From Rosa chinensis (Eukaryota; Streptophyta; Magnoliopsida; Rosales; Rosaceae): a DNA stretch of 64,000 nt. The notes below the pieces were generated by a model, which saw only the letters and a program-made list of their open reading frames with translations, was not told the DNA's origin and ran no database searches. Location of the stretch: the NCBI RefSeq assembly GCF_002994745.2, contig NC_037092.1, forward strand, positions 69,415,823 to 69,479,822. Direction: 5' to 3'. Both the position numbers and the translations under genes were made by a program. Positions 11,615 through 23,038 of this stretch are shown here, one piece after another; position 1 is the stretch's first letter, and every line of letters begins with the position of its first letter.

Positions 11615-12116
11615 CTTATTCCTATGCTGCAACTCAGTCATTTTCACAGTAACCATCATGAATTAATCGTGCACTCTGCATGCGCATGCGTTTAATGGAC
11701 TAACTAACTAATATTGTTTTACCGTAGAAGTAAATCAACAGGAGGTTTGGAGTTGAATATCATGTATCCATATAAAAAAGAAATACTTGAAAGAGATCTT
11801 TCGTTTAACATTATCAACGTCTTTGTTGCTGGTATCAAGCTATACATTTTATAGAGTCAACTCTGTAAATTAAACTGTCGACAAAATTTCGTAAAACGAC
11901 TTGTCGAAAAGTAACGATGTAGTAAACGACGGAAGAAAAGAGATCAAGAAAAGAGATAAACTGTCCTAGCCTCTTCAAACCACATGGCAGCACTCTGTGA
12001 GCTGACCACATGCAGAACCTCCACCTGCCACCTCCACAGTTCCTTACCACATGCCACGTACTTTCTTATTGGATTCAGTCACAAACGTCCACGATTGATC
12101 TGATCAAAATTCCAAC

Positions 12117-12130
12117 TCCTAAATAAAAGC
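12117..12130 (+). promoter_or_regulatory. TATA-like element of the glyoxalase gene
   Basis: CCTAAATAAAAGC lies about 80 bp before the ATG at 12201. A CACGTA-type site and ATTGGA (inverted CCAAT-like) lie upstream at about 12054-12075. The position suits a core promoter, but the start of transcription is inferred. Confidence 0.45.
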
Positions 12131-12200
12131 TCAAACATCACCTTCATCAACCTCCAAAATCGAATCGATTTCAGAATTACTGAACCGAATCCAACCAACA

Positions 12201-12789
12201 ATGGCGTCGAATCTAAACCCAGCATTTGCCTACACGGTGGTGTACGTGAAGGACGTAGCCAAATCCGCAGCCTTCTATTCCAAAGCCTTCGGCTACGCCG
12301 TACGTCGTATAGACGAGTCTCACAGGTATATAATCACCTTCCTAAGTATTAATCCACAATCACTAGTTCTAAACACATTGATGATGATTGAATATATACA
12401 GATGGGGAGAGCTTGAAAGCGGACAGACGACGATAGCTTTCACGCCGCAAAACCAGCACGAGACGGACGACCTCACCGGAAAAGTTCAGAAGCCGAGCTC
12501 CGGGAGTGAGAGGCAGCAGGTTGAGGTTTGCTTTGCGTACCCCGACGTCGACGCGGCCTATAAAGTAATCATTAAACAACCTGTCGTCTTGTCATTGTTC
12601 CCCTAGAGTTTATGGTTTGTAGTAATTTGTGTGTAAATGCTAATGTTTCAGAGGGCGGTGGAGAACGGAGCGGTGGCGGTCAGCGCGCCGGAAGAGAAAG
12701 AGTGGGGCCAGAAAGTGGGGTATGTACGAGATCCCGATGGGATCGTGGTGAGGATGGGAAGCTACGTCAACGAACCGAAGCAGGGTTAA
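12201..12789 (+). CDS. Glyoxalase I-like / VOC superfamily protein, 3 exons, 141 aa
   Basis: Exons are 12201-12325, 12402-12564 and 12652-12789, with GT/AG introns of 76 and 87 bp. Joined length is 426 nt, in frame throughout. The protein is a single VOC (vicinal oxygen chelate) domain. It starts with the beta strand AYTVVYVKDVAKSAAFYSKA, has the ESHRWGELESG turn across the first splice junction, then AFTPQNQHETDDL and VEVCFAYPDVDAAYKRAVENG. It ends with GYVRDPDGIVVRMGSYV. This is the layout of small plant glyoxalase-I-like proteins, which are about this long. True lactoylglutathione lyases are longer and have two domains or a different metal site, so the substrate cannot be assigned. No targeting peptide is evident, suggesting a cytosolic protein. 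A relic of its last exon and 3' UTR occurs at 26238-26436. Confidence 0.9.
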
Positions 12790-13202
12790 CTTCAGTTTAA
12801 TTTATACAGATCGATATACATACTCTGTGTGCTGATGATGAATAAGTGTTTTTGTGCTTCCCAGTGTAACTAATAAAGTTAGAAGAAAGAAGAATTTGAA
12901 GAACTTTCTTTCATCAAGTCTTGAATGAAGGGCTTGTTTGCAATGCTTCTGATAGATAGGCTTTAGGGATATTGTCACATAACCGTCGAGGGAAGTAGGG
13001 ACCAAAAAGATCGAACTGGATCCTTTGGTTCGTTGGCCAGAAGCTGGATCCATCGGCTCGACGTCTGTTGTTGGTGTTTGGATACATTTTCAAAAAAAGG
13101 CAGGTGTTCCGACAGCAACAACCGGAATGAATTTAAATTATATACAAAATTTTCTGCGATCAGAAAAAAGAAAAGAGTGACTATAGTAGATGCCGACATG
13201 CG
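12790..13202. other. 3' UTR and flank of the glyoxalase gene
   Basis: The first 150 bp are probably 3' UTR. Positions 12790-12937 have a diverged copy at about 26285-26436. The remainder up to the hAT element at 13211 shows no coding signal. Confidence 0.55.
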
Positions 13203-13444
13203 GTTATTAACAAGGTTTTAAAATATCTGCCATATTTCTATTATATCTCCTGATATCTTCCTTTTTCAATAGACTTATATATCTTAGGGGGTGAATATCT
13301 TATCTTTTACCATTTCTGTGAAATTTCTCCGACACCATCAAATATCTCTGATATATTAGATATTTGGGATATATTCTAGATAAAGTGAAGAAATATTTGT
13401 AAAATCTGATTAAAAAAATAAAAAATAGACTAAACTCAGTAATT

Positions 13445-13570
13445 CTTTAAATGCAAATCTGTGTGAAGAGAGATCTCCTCAAGGCAAATATAAGTGAGGA
13501 GAAATATCCTCAAGGTGATTCTGGATGAGAAGTAATTTTCTAAATGCAAATATGTGTGAGGAGAGATTTA
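13445..13570 (+). repeat. Four imperfect ~31-bp tandem repeats inside the hAT
   Basis: Units follow the pattern CTCAAGGCAAATxTxxGTGAGG. The same unit occurs seven times in the related hAT at 23638-23856. Confidence 0.7.
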
Positions 13571-13634
13571 GTTCTGTATAGTCAGTGACTGTAACTGTAA
13601 CTCTGTATGTGGTCTGTAACTATGTACTCTGTAG

Positions 13635-14391
13635 TTGAATAATAGAAAGAAGCAAAGGAACCGTTTGGCATATCAGAAGTTGGAAAAGCTTGTATACTGC
13701 TACTATAACATGAAGCTGCGGCTACGAGATAGACAGGCAATGATGAATGTGGTCAATGAAAACAACTATATAGATCTACTTCATGTTGCAAGTGAGCCGC
13801 TTGATAATGGCATTGATCCACTTCATTATTGGATTATGCCTGCACACCTCAATGATGAAGCTGGAAAACCTCTTCCACAAGTTGTAGAAACTGCAACTAA
13901 TACTATAATCAACATAGAGAGAGTCTTATATGAAGAAGTTGTTAAAAACCGATGAGATAATTCAGATAGTTCTGATGACGGTGGAGAGGGTGGAAGTGGA
14001 ACAGGTAGTGGAGATGAAAGATATGAATATAGACAATCTTCTATGGATAGAGGATTAAACCCATTTACCGGCCTGTGAAGGTAATTTTGATCATACCACC
14101 CAAGATGAAGATCACGGAGTGAGAACAGCTGGTCATGGTGCTCAAGAGAAGACCCGATATGAGAGGAGGACTAGAGGTGCAACTGATGATCAAAGTACCC
14201 AATCTGATGTTTCTTCAATTGCCTTAAGTTTTGACTCTATCAGTTTAGGCACAGAGCGCAGTGAGATCTCAAATGAATCTCATGAAGACAACAATCAATT
14301 TGGCTATGACGCTTATGGATATAATCAATATGGAGAAATATATGATCAGTTATCCATGCCAGTTGGATTCATCCTTATTATCCCCTTATAG
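13635..14391 (+). pseudogene. hAT transposase C-terminal fragment (DUF659/hAT-C type)
   Basis: The first part (13635-13955) contains KQRNRLAYQKLEKLVYCYYN and ends in INIERVLYEEVVKNR, as in the C-terminal region of plant hAT transposases with DUF659. A TGA follows. A tail at 14119-14391 contains RRTRGATDDQ and YGYNQYGEIYDQ, the acidic, Tyr/Gly-rich end of such proteins. The zinc finger, catalytic domain and most of the dimerisation domain are missing. This is a remnant, not a functional gene. Confidence 0.75.
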
Positions 14392-14870
14392 GGAAAACAG
14401 TCAGCAGCTCTAAAGAGATTTATAACTATCATGTTCATCACTACAATTCGTATTATATGGATCATATATTTTGATCTCATTATTGCATTTTCATAGGCCA
14501 GGGACCGACGTTTCAACCACCTAGAGTCTCTCTTTGGATATAGATGAAGTTGACATTCATATGTATATATATATTATTCTAATAAATTGAGTCTTTCAAA
14601 AACAATATATTTTCTCCTATATCCTTGATATATCCTCGTTATTTCTGATATCTCCATTTTTTAAAGTTCTGATTGATATTTAAAACCGATATTTAAAACC
14701 TTGGTTATTACCGGACTCTGATCTTATAGCATTTGAATGTTTTATATAATTTAAATTAAATCATTACAAAACTTCCCCTTAGATCTTTCTATAAGGTAGA
14801 AGGTACAAAATGAGCACTATTCATTTTTCGTTTTAATTAAGGGTCTACGATTACAATGACTTTTCATTAA

Positions 14871-15799
14871 GAGTAGTGCTAGAGACACCAAATATTTATA
14901 CCAAATTTATATACCGAATGATGTGGCTGGTGCCAACTCATCAAAGAAATTGCTAACATAGACTTTCTCTACTAATTTTTTCTTTATCAAAAATTAAAAA
15001 TCAAGAAAACCTAAAACCATTGCAAAGTTCCATATATGGCCGCCATCCTCATCGAGAGGAGATCATCTACCATCAGATGTAGATCTAGTTGGTTGGGTGA
15101 GGCTTTTTTCTCCATTTTCAATGTTTCACTCATTTCACTCACCTTATTCACCTGTCTTGCATGATATTTTTGGAGGACCTTTTTCTTCCAATAAGACTAT
15201 TGGGGCCTATTAATCAACACTCCTTGGATACCCCCAGAATCTAGATGACAAAGCAACAAGGATCTTCCATCAACAAATATGGTAAGGCCAATAGCCAATA
15301 AGTCACAATTAACTGCAGACATAATACGATCCCCAATTGTTGGCACTGAATATAGCCCAATCTCTAATTGATTCTTTAATTCAAATTTTTAAAGTTCAAA
15401 TGTCTCGAGGAAATCATGAAAAGAGAGGGAGTAAAAGAAGGAGAAATGAACTTAGGTAAGTTTGGATGGCTTTTAATTAATTCATTAATTCATCTGACAA
15501 CAAAGGCAAAAGTTCTAGCACTTTTTCATGCTCCGGTTAGGAAGGGTGAAGCAAGAGTGGATGCAAGAACAGCGAAGCATGAGTGGATGCTCAAATGTAT
15601 AAGGAAGAAGATAATTAATGGTCTAGGTTTAATTTTATCTTGTTTTTTTTTTTTTTATAATTTTTTTTTTAAGGAGAAGCATAAAATTGTATTATTTCCA
15701 TATCATCACCATCTTAGAACCAAAATTGATGACAAAGCAGGTGCCACATCATTTGGTAAGGAGTTTTGGTATAATTTTTTGGAATCTCAAGCATTTTCC
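14871..15799. mobile_element. Mutator-like non-autonomous element with 9-bp TSD
   Basis: Left end GAGTAGTGCTAGAGACACC (from 14871) and the inverted right end GGAAAATGCTTGAGATTCC (from 15799) continue as a diverged inverted repeat of about 55 bp. TTTCATTAA lies at 14862-14870 and 15800-15808. A 9-bp TSD and G-starting ends fit Mutator-like elements. The ORF at 15416-15808 runs through the right end and carries no domain, so it is not counted as a gene. Confidence 0.75.
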
Positions 15800-15808
15800 T
15801 TTCATTAA

Positions 15809-16220
15809 ATGGCTTATGAAGATGAATATTATGATATGGTGCGACTATTTATTGATGATGCAAAGGCATAGCATTATGAAATCTCGCAAGGAGATCAAGA
15901 AGAATTGTAATAATGTCCATGTCTTGCATCTTTGGCTTGTCGCACCCATCATAATAGACTCCATAAGCATATCTAATGAAAAGTCACTGTAGACATCATG
16001 AACTCCTAAATTGAAAAACAGATTATTTCAAAAAAAAAAAAAAAAGGAAAACAAATAGGAGACGTCTCATTTTGCACGTTCACCCAAAAAGAAAAAAATG
16101 ACCACACTCCATCTAAGACATCTAATAAGAAGTAAGTTTGTAATAAAAAAGAAAAAGGTGATTTTTTATAACTTCACTCACATTTGGACCTCTAAATGCT
16201 ATAAAGTCCTTGCCTCCTTG
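15809..16220. other. Non-coding spacer
   Basis: AT-rich with an A-run at 16030-16045. I see no gene or repeat boundary. Confidence 0.5.
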
Positions 16221-16228
16221 GTGATAAC

Positions 16229-16844
16229 TAGGCCTGTAAATGGACCGGGTTCGGATCGGATCGACCTAAATCCAAATCCGTTTACTAAAAAAACAATTCG
16301 ATCCAAACCCGCTCCGTTAACCCGGCGGATCATTGATACCTCGATCCAAATCCGTATCCGTCGGATTAACAGATACCCGATCCGCTAATCCGATCCGTTT
16401 ATAATTTCAAATATTTTTAAATTTTAAATAGTAATATTAAATTTATATCATAATATCTCATAAGATATTAATAAAATATTAAAATAACATGATCTACATG
16501 AAGAGTATCACCAAAAATAAAATTACATTATCAAAAATAAAATTATGAAGACTGCCTCTTAGATTTCTGCCAAAAAGTAATATTAGAGATCTTTAATATT
16601 TTATATTTTATATTTTAAAAAAATAATAATATATTAATAAAAAATAATATTTTTTTATCACTGAAATGGGTCGGATCATTAACGGATCGGATCGACCTAA
16701 ATCCAAATCCGATCCGTTTATTAAACGGGTTAATGGATTCGGATCATTAACGGATCAACGGATCAAAATGTTCGATCCAAACCCGTTTAATAGCTACGGA
16801 TCTGGAGCGGGTCCGAATCAAAATCCGGTCCATTTACAGGTCTA
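16229..16844. mobile_element. Small hAT-type MITE with perfect 8-bp TSD
   Basis: Inverted ends TAGGCCTGTAAATGGACCGG (16229) and TAGACCTGTAAATGGACCGG (from 16844, minus) match at 19 of 20 positions. GTGATAAC flanks it at 16221-16228 and 16845-16852. Both subterminal zones repeat GGATCGGATCGACCTAAATC in inverted orientation, around an AT-rich core. No coding capacity. Confidence 0.92.
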
Positions 16845-17017
16845 GTGATAACCGAAGCTACTAGTCCCCTCCTCATTCCGTATGAGTGCGTCAATTGGGC
16901 ATCGGCTTTGCAAGGAGCCACAATAAACTCTAACTATATACATTCGACAATTTTATATCTAGCTTTCAAGATTGATCTAGCATTCAAGATTGCTCAGAAG
17001 TTTACTTGGAATATTGA

Positions 17018-17354
17018 ATGTGCCTGTATTTATAGTTTTATATTTGTTATAAGGATTAAAATATCTGCGAAATCTTTGATGTATCCCCTCATATATCTTT
17101 TTTTTGAAGTGACCGATATATTATAGAGAAAAAATAACTTATCTTCAACCGTTTTTGCAAAATTTCTCTGATATCGTCAAATATGTTCGATATGTAAGGT
17201 ATATAGGTCTATATATCCCAATAAAATAAAATATATATGTAAAATCTTACGAAATAGAAAATTAAAAAAGTTACTCAATTATTCACACAAAAACATACAT
17301 TATGAAATATGGAGGTTATGTAGGGTGTAAAATTTTAAGAATGGTTTCTAGTCA
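17018..17354 (+). repeat. 337-bp direct repeat, left copy
   Basis: This copy and 23242-23578 are about 99% identical; I count three differences. Each starts ATGTGCCTG, includes the left end of a hAT element (AAGGATTAAAATATC) and stops at TTTCTAGTCA. The left copy is cut off there and joins the copia leader. The right copy continues into the rest of the hAT. The pair occupies the place where copia LTRs would be expected, but only the right side has an LTR. Confidence 0.9.
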
Positions 17355-17502
17355 TATTTACAACACCATATATGAGGTATATGTTGTTAACATAATGGAT
17401 ATATCTTTGCTGTTTCATTCCTTATCGCATATCTGATATTTATTTAATTAAATTTATCTTATATGTTTTATCAATTAAGCATATTTAATATTCATAATAC
17501 AA

Positions 17503-17724
17503 GTGAACCTGAAGTTTCACTACTGCTACTCGAGCCAGAAGTTTCGAGTACATATCCGTTTGAACCCGAAGTTCAAAAATACGGAATTTTAGAACCTGAA
17601 GTTCTAATCATAAGACCACGAACCTGAAGCTTCGTGTATATAATTGCGATCCAATGTTCATTTATTTTCGAACCTGAAGTTTCGATATTGATTACTTATT
17701 TGTTAAGAACCTGTAGTTCTAACA
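17503..17724 (+). repeat. Array of seven hairpins with distinct stems in the copia leader
   Basis: Seven inverted repeats share a core close to CCTGAAG but have different stems: GTGAA/TTCAC (17503-17520), TACTCGA/TCGAGTA (17527-17550), TTTGAAC/GTTCAAA (17559-17577), TTAGAAC/GTTCTAA (17589-17607), CACGAA/TTCGTG (17617-17636), TCGAA/TTCGA (17668-17685) and TGTTAaGAAC/GTTCTAACA (17701-17724, one bulge). In each case both arms change together while the loop stays similar. The array ends six bases before the gag ATG. That pattern indicates selection for RNA structure rather than simple tandem duplication. Confidence 0.85.
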
Positions 17725-17730
17725 CTATAC

Positions 17731-18813
17731 ATGGATCCTAACATACCTCATCTTCATTGTGGCAGGAAGATGACGAATTTGGCAAAATTGGATTTTGTCG
17801 CCCTTGACATCTCTGGCAAGAACTACCTGTCTTGGGCCCTTGATGCAGAGATTCATCTCGAAGCCCAAAACCTTGGGCCTACAATCAAGGAAGGAAACTC
17901 AGCGTCCCCGCAGAATAAAGCTAAGGCTATGATTTTTCTGCGCCACCATCTCCATCAGGGATTGAAGGACGAGTACTTAACTGTCAAAGACCCACTTGAG
18001 CTATGGACAGGTTTGGCAGATAGGTTCGTTCACCAAAAGACTGTTGTGCTCCCTAGAGCACGTTATGAATGGACGCATCTGCGCCTTCAAGATTATAGTT
18101 CTGTGATATATTATAATTCTGCCATGTTCAGGATCACCTCCCAAATGAATCTTTGTGGAGAAACTGTAACTCAGGCCATGATGCTTGAAAAAACCTTCTC
18201 CACTTTTCATGCCTCCGATATGGTCTTACAGCAGCAATACAGAGAAAGAGGATTCACCAAATATTCCGATCTCATCTCTTGTCTTCTGGTGGCTGAGCAA
18301 AACAATGAGCTCTTAATGAAGAACCATCAGTCTCGCCCCACAGGATCACAACCATTCCCTGAAGCGAATGCTACTTTTACTAGTGGTTATGGCAATAGAC
18401 GTGGTGGAAGGCATGGCAAAGCCCGTAACCGTGGTCATAGACGTGGTCAGGGTCGACAAAATGGCCAAGCTCGTGGGGGCTACAACCAGCAGTTGGGCCC
18501 AAGGAACAATGCCAAGATTACTAAAGGAAATGGTCAGATGATCAAACCTCATAAAAATGAAGACAGTGTTTGTCTTAGATGTGGTGGTAAAGGCCATTGG
18601 GCTCGCACCTGTCGTGCAGAAGACCATTTGGTGGCCCTCTACAAAGCTTCCTTGAAAAAGAAACATGTGGAGACAAACTACATTGACCACTCTGACCCTT
18701 GGGATTCATCTGAGCCTATAGACATTACTCCGCTCGATGTCTCAGATTTTTTTGCGAACAATGGAAGCAATTTTGATGATATGACCAGTGGTGGAATTCT
18801 TGACGACTACTAG
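17731..18813 (+). CDS. gag: Copia Gag, 360 aa, intact
   Basis: The capsid region (UBN2/gag-polypeptide type) covers about residues 15-190 and includes LDISGKNYLSWALDAEIHL, KAKAMIFLRHHLHQGLKDEY and LWTGLADRFVHQKTVVLPRA. A Gly/Arg-rich stretch at about 215-260 is a probable nucleic-acid binding region. One CCHC zinc knuckle (CLRCGGKGHWARTC) follows near residue 283. The protein would form the virus-like particle and package RNA. The ATG lies right after the leader hairpin array. The ORF is open end to end, while pol in the same element is broken. Gag and pol are in different frames and 449 nt apart. Confidence 0.9.
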   Translation: MDPNIPHLHCGRKMTNLAKLDFVALDISGKNYLSWALDAEIHLEAQNLGPTIKEGNSASPQNKAKAMIFLRHHLHQGLKDEYLTVKDPLELWTGLADRFVHQKTVVLPRARYEWTHLRLQDYSSVIYYNSAMFRITSQMNLCGETVTQAMMLEKTFSTFHASDMVLQQQYRERGFTKYSDLISCLLVAEQNNELLMKNHQSRPTGSQPFPEANATFTSGYGNRRGGRHGKARNRGHRRGQGRQNGQARGGYNQQLGPRNNAKITKGNGQMIKPHKNEDSVCLRCGGKGHWARTCRAEDHLVALYKASLKKKHVETNYIDHSDPWDSSEPIDITPLDVSDFFANNGSNFDDMTSGGILDDY

Positions 18814-19096
18814 TTGTCAGCCTATGTTTAGGCATTTTTAAAATTTTCTTCCTACATTAGTCACCTTTTGTTTAGGCCTCTGATTTTTTTTAGTTTGGTT
18901 TGTTCCTAGCTATTTTGCAAGGCAATAAAAAGAAGTTTTTTTTCTGGATATTTTTTTGCTCTATCATGTGGTTTATGATGCATTAATTAAATTGCATAAG
19001 GGGCCTCCCTATATTTTTTTTTTCTGGAGCTCATTAATTAAATTGCATGTGGTCTATGATGCATCTATTTTTTTTGACGTCAAGGAATTATGATGG

Positions 19097-19143
<47 letters not shown>

Positions 19144-19262
19144 CTCTCGTACCCAAATGAATGACTAAATTGTTTTTATCTATAAATGATCTATAATATC
19201 ATGTTTTACTGCCTTAGTCAAACTAATTAATTAATTATTATTATTATTTCTTTTATGAAGGC
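18814..19262. other. Non-coding gap between copia gag and pol, with (AT)n
   Basis: T-rich sequence with several T-runs, a pair of TTAATTAAATTGCAT repeats (about 18980 and 19030) and an AT microsatellite at 19100-19141. It separates gag from pol. It may be an intron-like spacer or decayed linker; I see no clear splice pair. Confidence 0.6.
19100..19141. repeat. (AT)n microsatellite
   Basis: About 20 uninterrupted AT dinucleotides within the gag-pol gap. Confidence 0.95.
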
Positions 19263-22200
19263 ATGAACATGGATTTTGGATGCTCTCAACTTATGAAGGA
19301 TAGAGAAGAAATATGTCTTGCTGACAGTGCCACTACACATACGATCTTTCGCGATCAGATTTATTTCTCCACTTTAACGCCTTCTAAAGCCAATGTGACT
19401 ACTATCTCAGGTCCTGCAGACCTGATTGAAGGCTCTGGAAGAGCCCACATTAGGCTACCCAATGGAACTCAATTGTCCATTCAAGAGGCTTTATATTCTT
19501 CGAGATCCAGAAGAAATCTCCTCAGTTTTAGAGATATCCGTTTAAATGGATACCACATTAAGACCACGAATGATAATCATGTGGAATATCTTTGCATTAC
19601 ATCCAATAAAAACTGCCAAAAGCATATATTGGAAAAATTAGTTGCCCTATCATCTGGGTTGTATTACACAACCATTCAACCAATTGAGGCATACCATGTT
19701 GTGAACCAGCAGTTTAAAAATCAACATACATTTATGCTTTGGCATGACCGTTTGGATCACCCTGGGTCCACCATAATGCGTAGGATCATTACAAATTCCA
19801 ATGGACATCCATTGATGACTAAACATATTGTTTTGCCAAGCAACCCTTGCAAAGCCTGCTCACAAGGGAAATTGGTGGTTAAACCATCTTATGCAAAGAT
19901 AGATATCGAATCCCCATCTCTTCTACAAAGAATTCAAGGGGACATTTGTGGACCTATTGACCCATCTTGTGGACCATTTCGATATTTTATGGTCCTGGTT
20001 GATGCCTCTACAAGATGGTCACATGTTTGCCTCTTGTCTACCCGTAATGTGGCATTTGCCAAACTACTTGCTCAGATAATTAAATTACGAGCTCAATTCC
20101 CGGACTACTCTATCAAGTCCATTCGTTTAGACAATGCTGGTGAATTTACATCTCAAACGTTTGATGATTATTGCATGTCTATGGGAATTGAAATTGAACA
20201 TTCAGTTCCTCATGTTCATACACAAAATGGTTTGGCAGAAGCTCTTATTAAGAGACTTCAAATAATAGCTCGCACTTTGCTAATGAAAACAAAGATGCCA
20301 GTTTCTGCATGGGGACATGCAATTTTGCATGCAGCAGCTTTAATTCGGTTGAGGCCCATAGCCAACCATCAATATTCCCCATTACAACTTGTTTCTGGGA
20401 GCCAGCCCAATATCTCCCATCTTCGAACATTTGGTTGTGCTATTTATGTGCCTATTGCACCGCCACAACGAACAAAAATGGGCCCTCAACGTCGATTGGG
20501 AATCTACATTGGTTTTGATTCACCATCCATTATTCGGTATTTAGAACCCATGACATGTGATACCTTCACCGCACGGTTTGCAGATTGCCATTTTGATGAG
20601 ACAATATTTCCGCCGTTAGGGGGAGATAAGACTGTTCCAAATGAACGTCGTGAATTAATGTGGACTGTACCCACTATATCTCATCTTGACCCTCGTACTA
20701 AAGAAAGTGAAATTGAAGTACGAAGGATTCTGCACCTTCAAAATATTGCTAACACAATGCCTGATGCATTCACTGACACAGCAAAAGTGACAAGATCACA
20801 TATCCCAGCAATAAATGCACCGGCAAGAATTAATGTCCAAATTGGACAAAATAATGTGGCGGCCAATGAGCCATCTGCTGCACGCCTGAAGCGTGGCAGA
20901 CCTGTAGGTTCAAAAGATTCAGTTCCTAGAAAGAGGAAAACAAAGGCACATCTGAATCCTAATGAAATTGCCCCTGAAGAGAATATTGGGCAAGACATTA
21001 ATGTCCGATCCACAATTCATGATTCTGTGACTACAGAAGAGGAAAATGACATTGGTGAGACACCAGCCCATGAAGAGGCTCAGGTACCTGAAAATAAGGA
21101 AATTTCCATAAACTACGTGTACACCAATGAATTGTGGGATCGTAGAGATATGGTCATAGACAATATATTCTCATTCGCAGTAGCTACTGAAATAATAAAA
21201 GGTGATGACACTGAACCTCGCTCTGTTAATGAATGTAGACAGAGACATGACTGGCTCAAATGGAAAGATGCAATCCAAACTGAACTAAATTCTCTAGAAA
21301 AACGCAGTGTTTTCGGACCTGTTGTCCAAACACCACCCAATGTCAAACCGGTTGGATATAAATGGGTATTTGTGAGAAAGCGTAATGAGAAAAATGAGAT
21401 TGCAAGATATAAGGCGCGACTTGTTGTGCAAGGTTTTTCACAAAGGCCTGGGATAGATTATGAGGAAACATATTCTCCCGTAATGGATGCTATCACATTC
21501 CGCTATCTAATAAGTTTAGTAGTTTCGGAAAAACTTGATATGCAACTTATGGATGTTGTTACTGCATACCTATACGGTGAGTTAGATACTGATATCTACA
21601 TGAAAGTCCCAGAAGGACTTAGGTTGCCTGAAGCAACTACAAAACCACGCAGTATGTACTCAATCAAACTGAGACGATCCTTATATGGATTGAAGCAATC
21701 TGCACGAATGTGGTACAACCGCCTCAGTGAGTATCTACTTAAGGAAGGATATGTCAATGATCCTATATGTCCTTGCGTGTTCATTAAGAAATCAAATTCT
21801 GGTTTTGCAATAGTCGCAGTTTATGTCGATGACATGAATCTGATTGGAAGTTCTTCAGAACTTGAAAAAACTGCTGAATATTTAAAGAAAGAATTTGAAA
21901 TGAAAGACCTTGGAAAAACAAGGTATTGCCTTGGGCTGCAAATTGAGCATTTGGATAGTGGGATTCTTGTCCATCAATCTGCTTATACAGAAAAAATTCT
22001 GAAGAGATTTGGTATGGAAAAGGCTCACCCACTGAGTACCCCAATGGTTGTTCGGAGTCTTGACACTATGAAAGATCCATTTCGTCCAAGACAAGATGAC
22101 GAAATTATCCTTGGTCCAGAAGTACCATATCTTAGTGCTATTGGTGCCCTACTTTATTTGGCACAATGTACAAGACCAGACATTGCATTTGCAGTTAGTG

Positions 22201-22892
22201 TATTGGCAAGATATAGCTCTGCTCCAACATCACACCATTAGAAAGGTGTAAAAGACATTTTACGCTACCTTCGTGGTACAACAGATATGGGTTTATTCTA
22301 CACAAATAAATCTATTGATAATCCCACGATTGTTGGATATGCTGATGCAGGATATCTCTCTGATCCGCATAGAGGTCGCTCTCAAACAGGATATGTTTTT
22401 ACTTGTGGAGACACAGCAATTTCATGGCGATCATCTAAACAAACACTCGTGGCAACTTCCTCTAATCATTCATAAATAATTGCTTTATATGAGGCTGGCC
22501 GAGAATGTTTTTGGTTAAGATCCATGATTCGCCACATTCGAAGCACCTGTGATTTACCTTCAGTAACTGACAAACCAACAGTCATGTATGAAGACAATAC
22601 TGCTTGTATTGCTCAGATTAAAGAAGGATTCATCAAAGGTGACAAGACTAAGCATATCGCGCCAAAGTTCTTTCACACTCATGAGCTTCAAAAGAATCAA
22701 GAAATTGCAGTGAAGCCAATTCGATCCGACGAAAACTTGGCTGATTTATTCACCAAATCTCTACCTAAGTGTACTTTCCAGAAGTTAGTGGAAGGGATCA
22801 GATTGAGACGACTCTCGAAGCTATCAAGCGACGCATGCAAAGATCAAGGGGAGATTGCAATCAAGGGGAGCATCAAGAAACATGCTACCTAG
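19263..22892 (+). pseudogene. pol: Copia Pol (PR-IN-RT-RNase H) with two nonsense codons
   Basis: One frame spans the whole region, about 1209 codons. Protease is near residue 20 (LADSATTHT; the usual DSG is DSA in this family). The GAG pre-integrase zinc region is near 160 (LWHDRLDHPG, later PCKACSQGK). The integrase core is at about 220-340 (GDICGPIDPS, RLDNAGEFTS). Reverse transcriptase is at about 690-900 (ARYKARLVVQGFSQ, YVDDMNLIG) and RNase H from about 1000 (GYADAGYLSDPHRGRSQTGY). TAG at 22239-22241 stands where HHWKG is expected, and TAA at 22473-22475 where NHSEI is expected. Both look like single-base changes confined to the RNase H end. The first product would be 992 aa with complete PR, IN and RT. 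Confidence 0.9.
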
Positions 22893-23038
22893 GACATATG
22901 CGCGTTGTGCTCTTTTTGTCCTTCGACCAGGGTTATTTTTATCCCACTGGGTTTTTGTTACCTGGCAAGGTTTTTAACGAGGCAACAATAAGCGCGTCCA
23001 ATGCCATCATCAATTGGTGGACATCCAAGGGGGAGGGT

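Larger units (their letters stand above)
13211..14703 (+). mobile_element. hAT deletion derivative with transposase tail
   Basis: The ends are CAAGGTTTTAAAATATC (13211) and GATATTTAAAACCTTG (ending 14703). Flanks are GTTATTAA (13203-13210) and GTTATTAC (14704-14711), 7 of 8 matching, consistent with a hAT TSD. Subterminal DNA is full of GATATTTC/GATATAT-type repeats. The interior keeps only the transposase C-terminal region and four imperfect 31-bp tandem repeats (13445-13570). A second, related element occupies about 23275-25798. Confidence 0.8.

Noticed and set aside
15416..15808. 130-codon ORF
   Set aside because: It crosses the right end of a Mutator-like element and its TSD, and shows no conserved motif.
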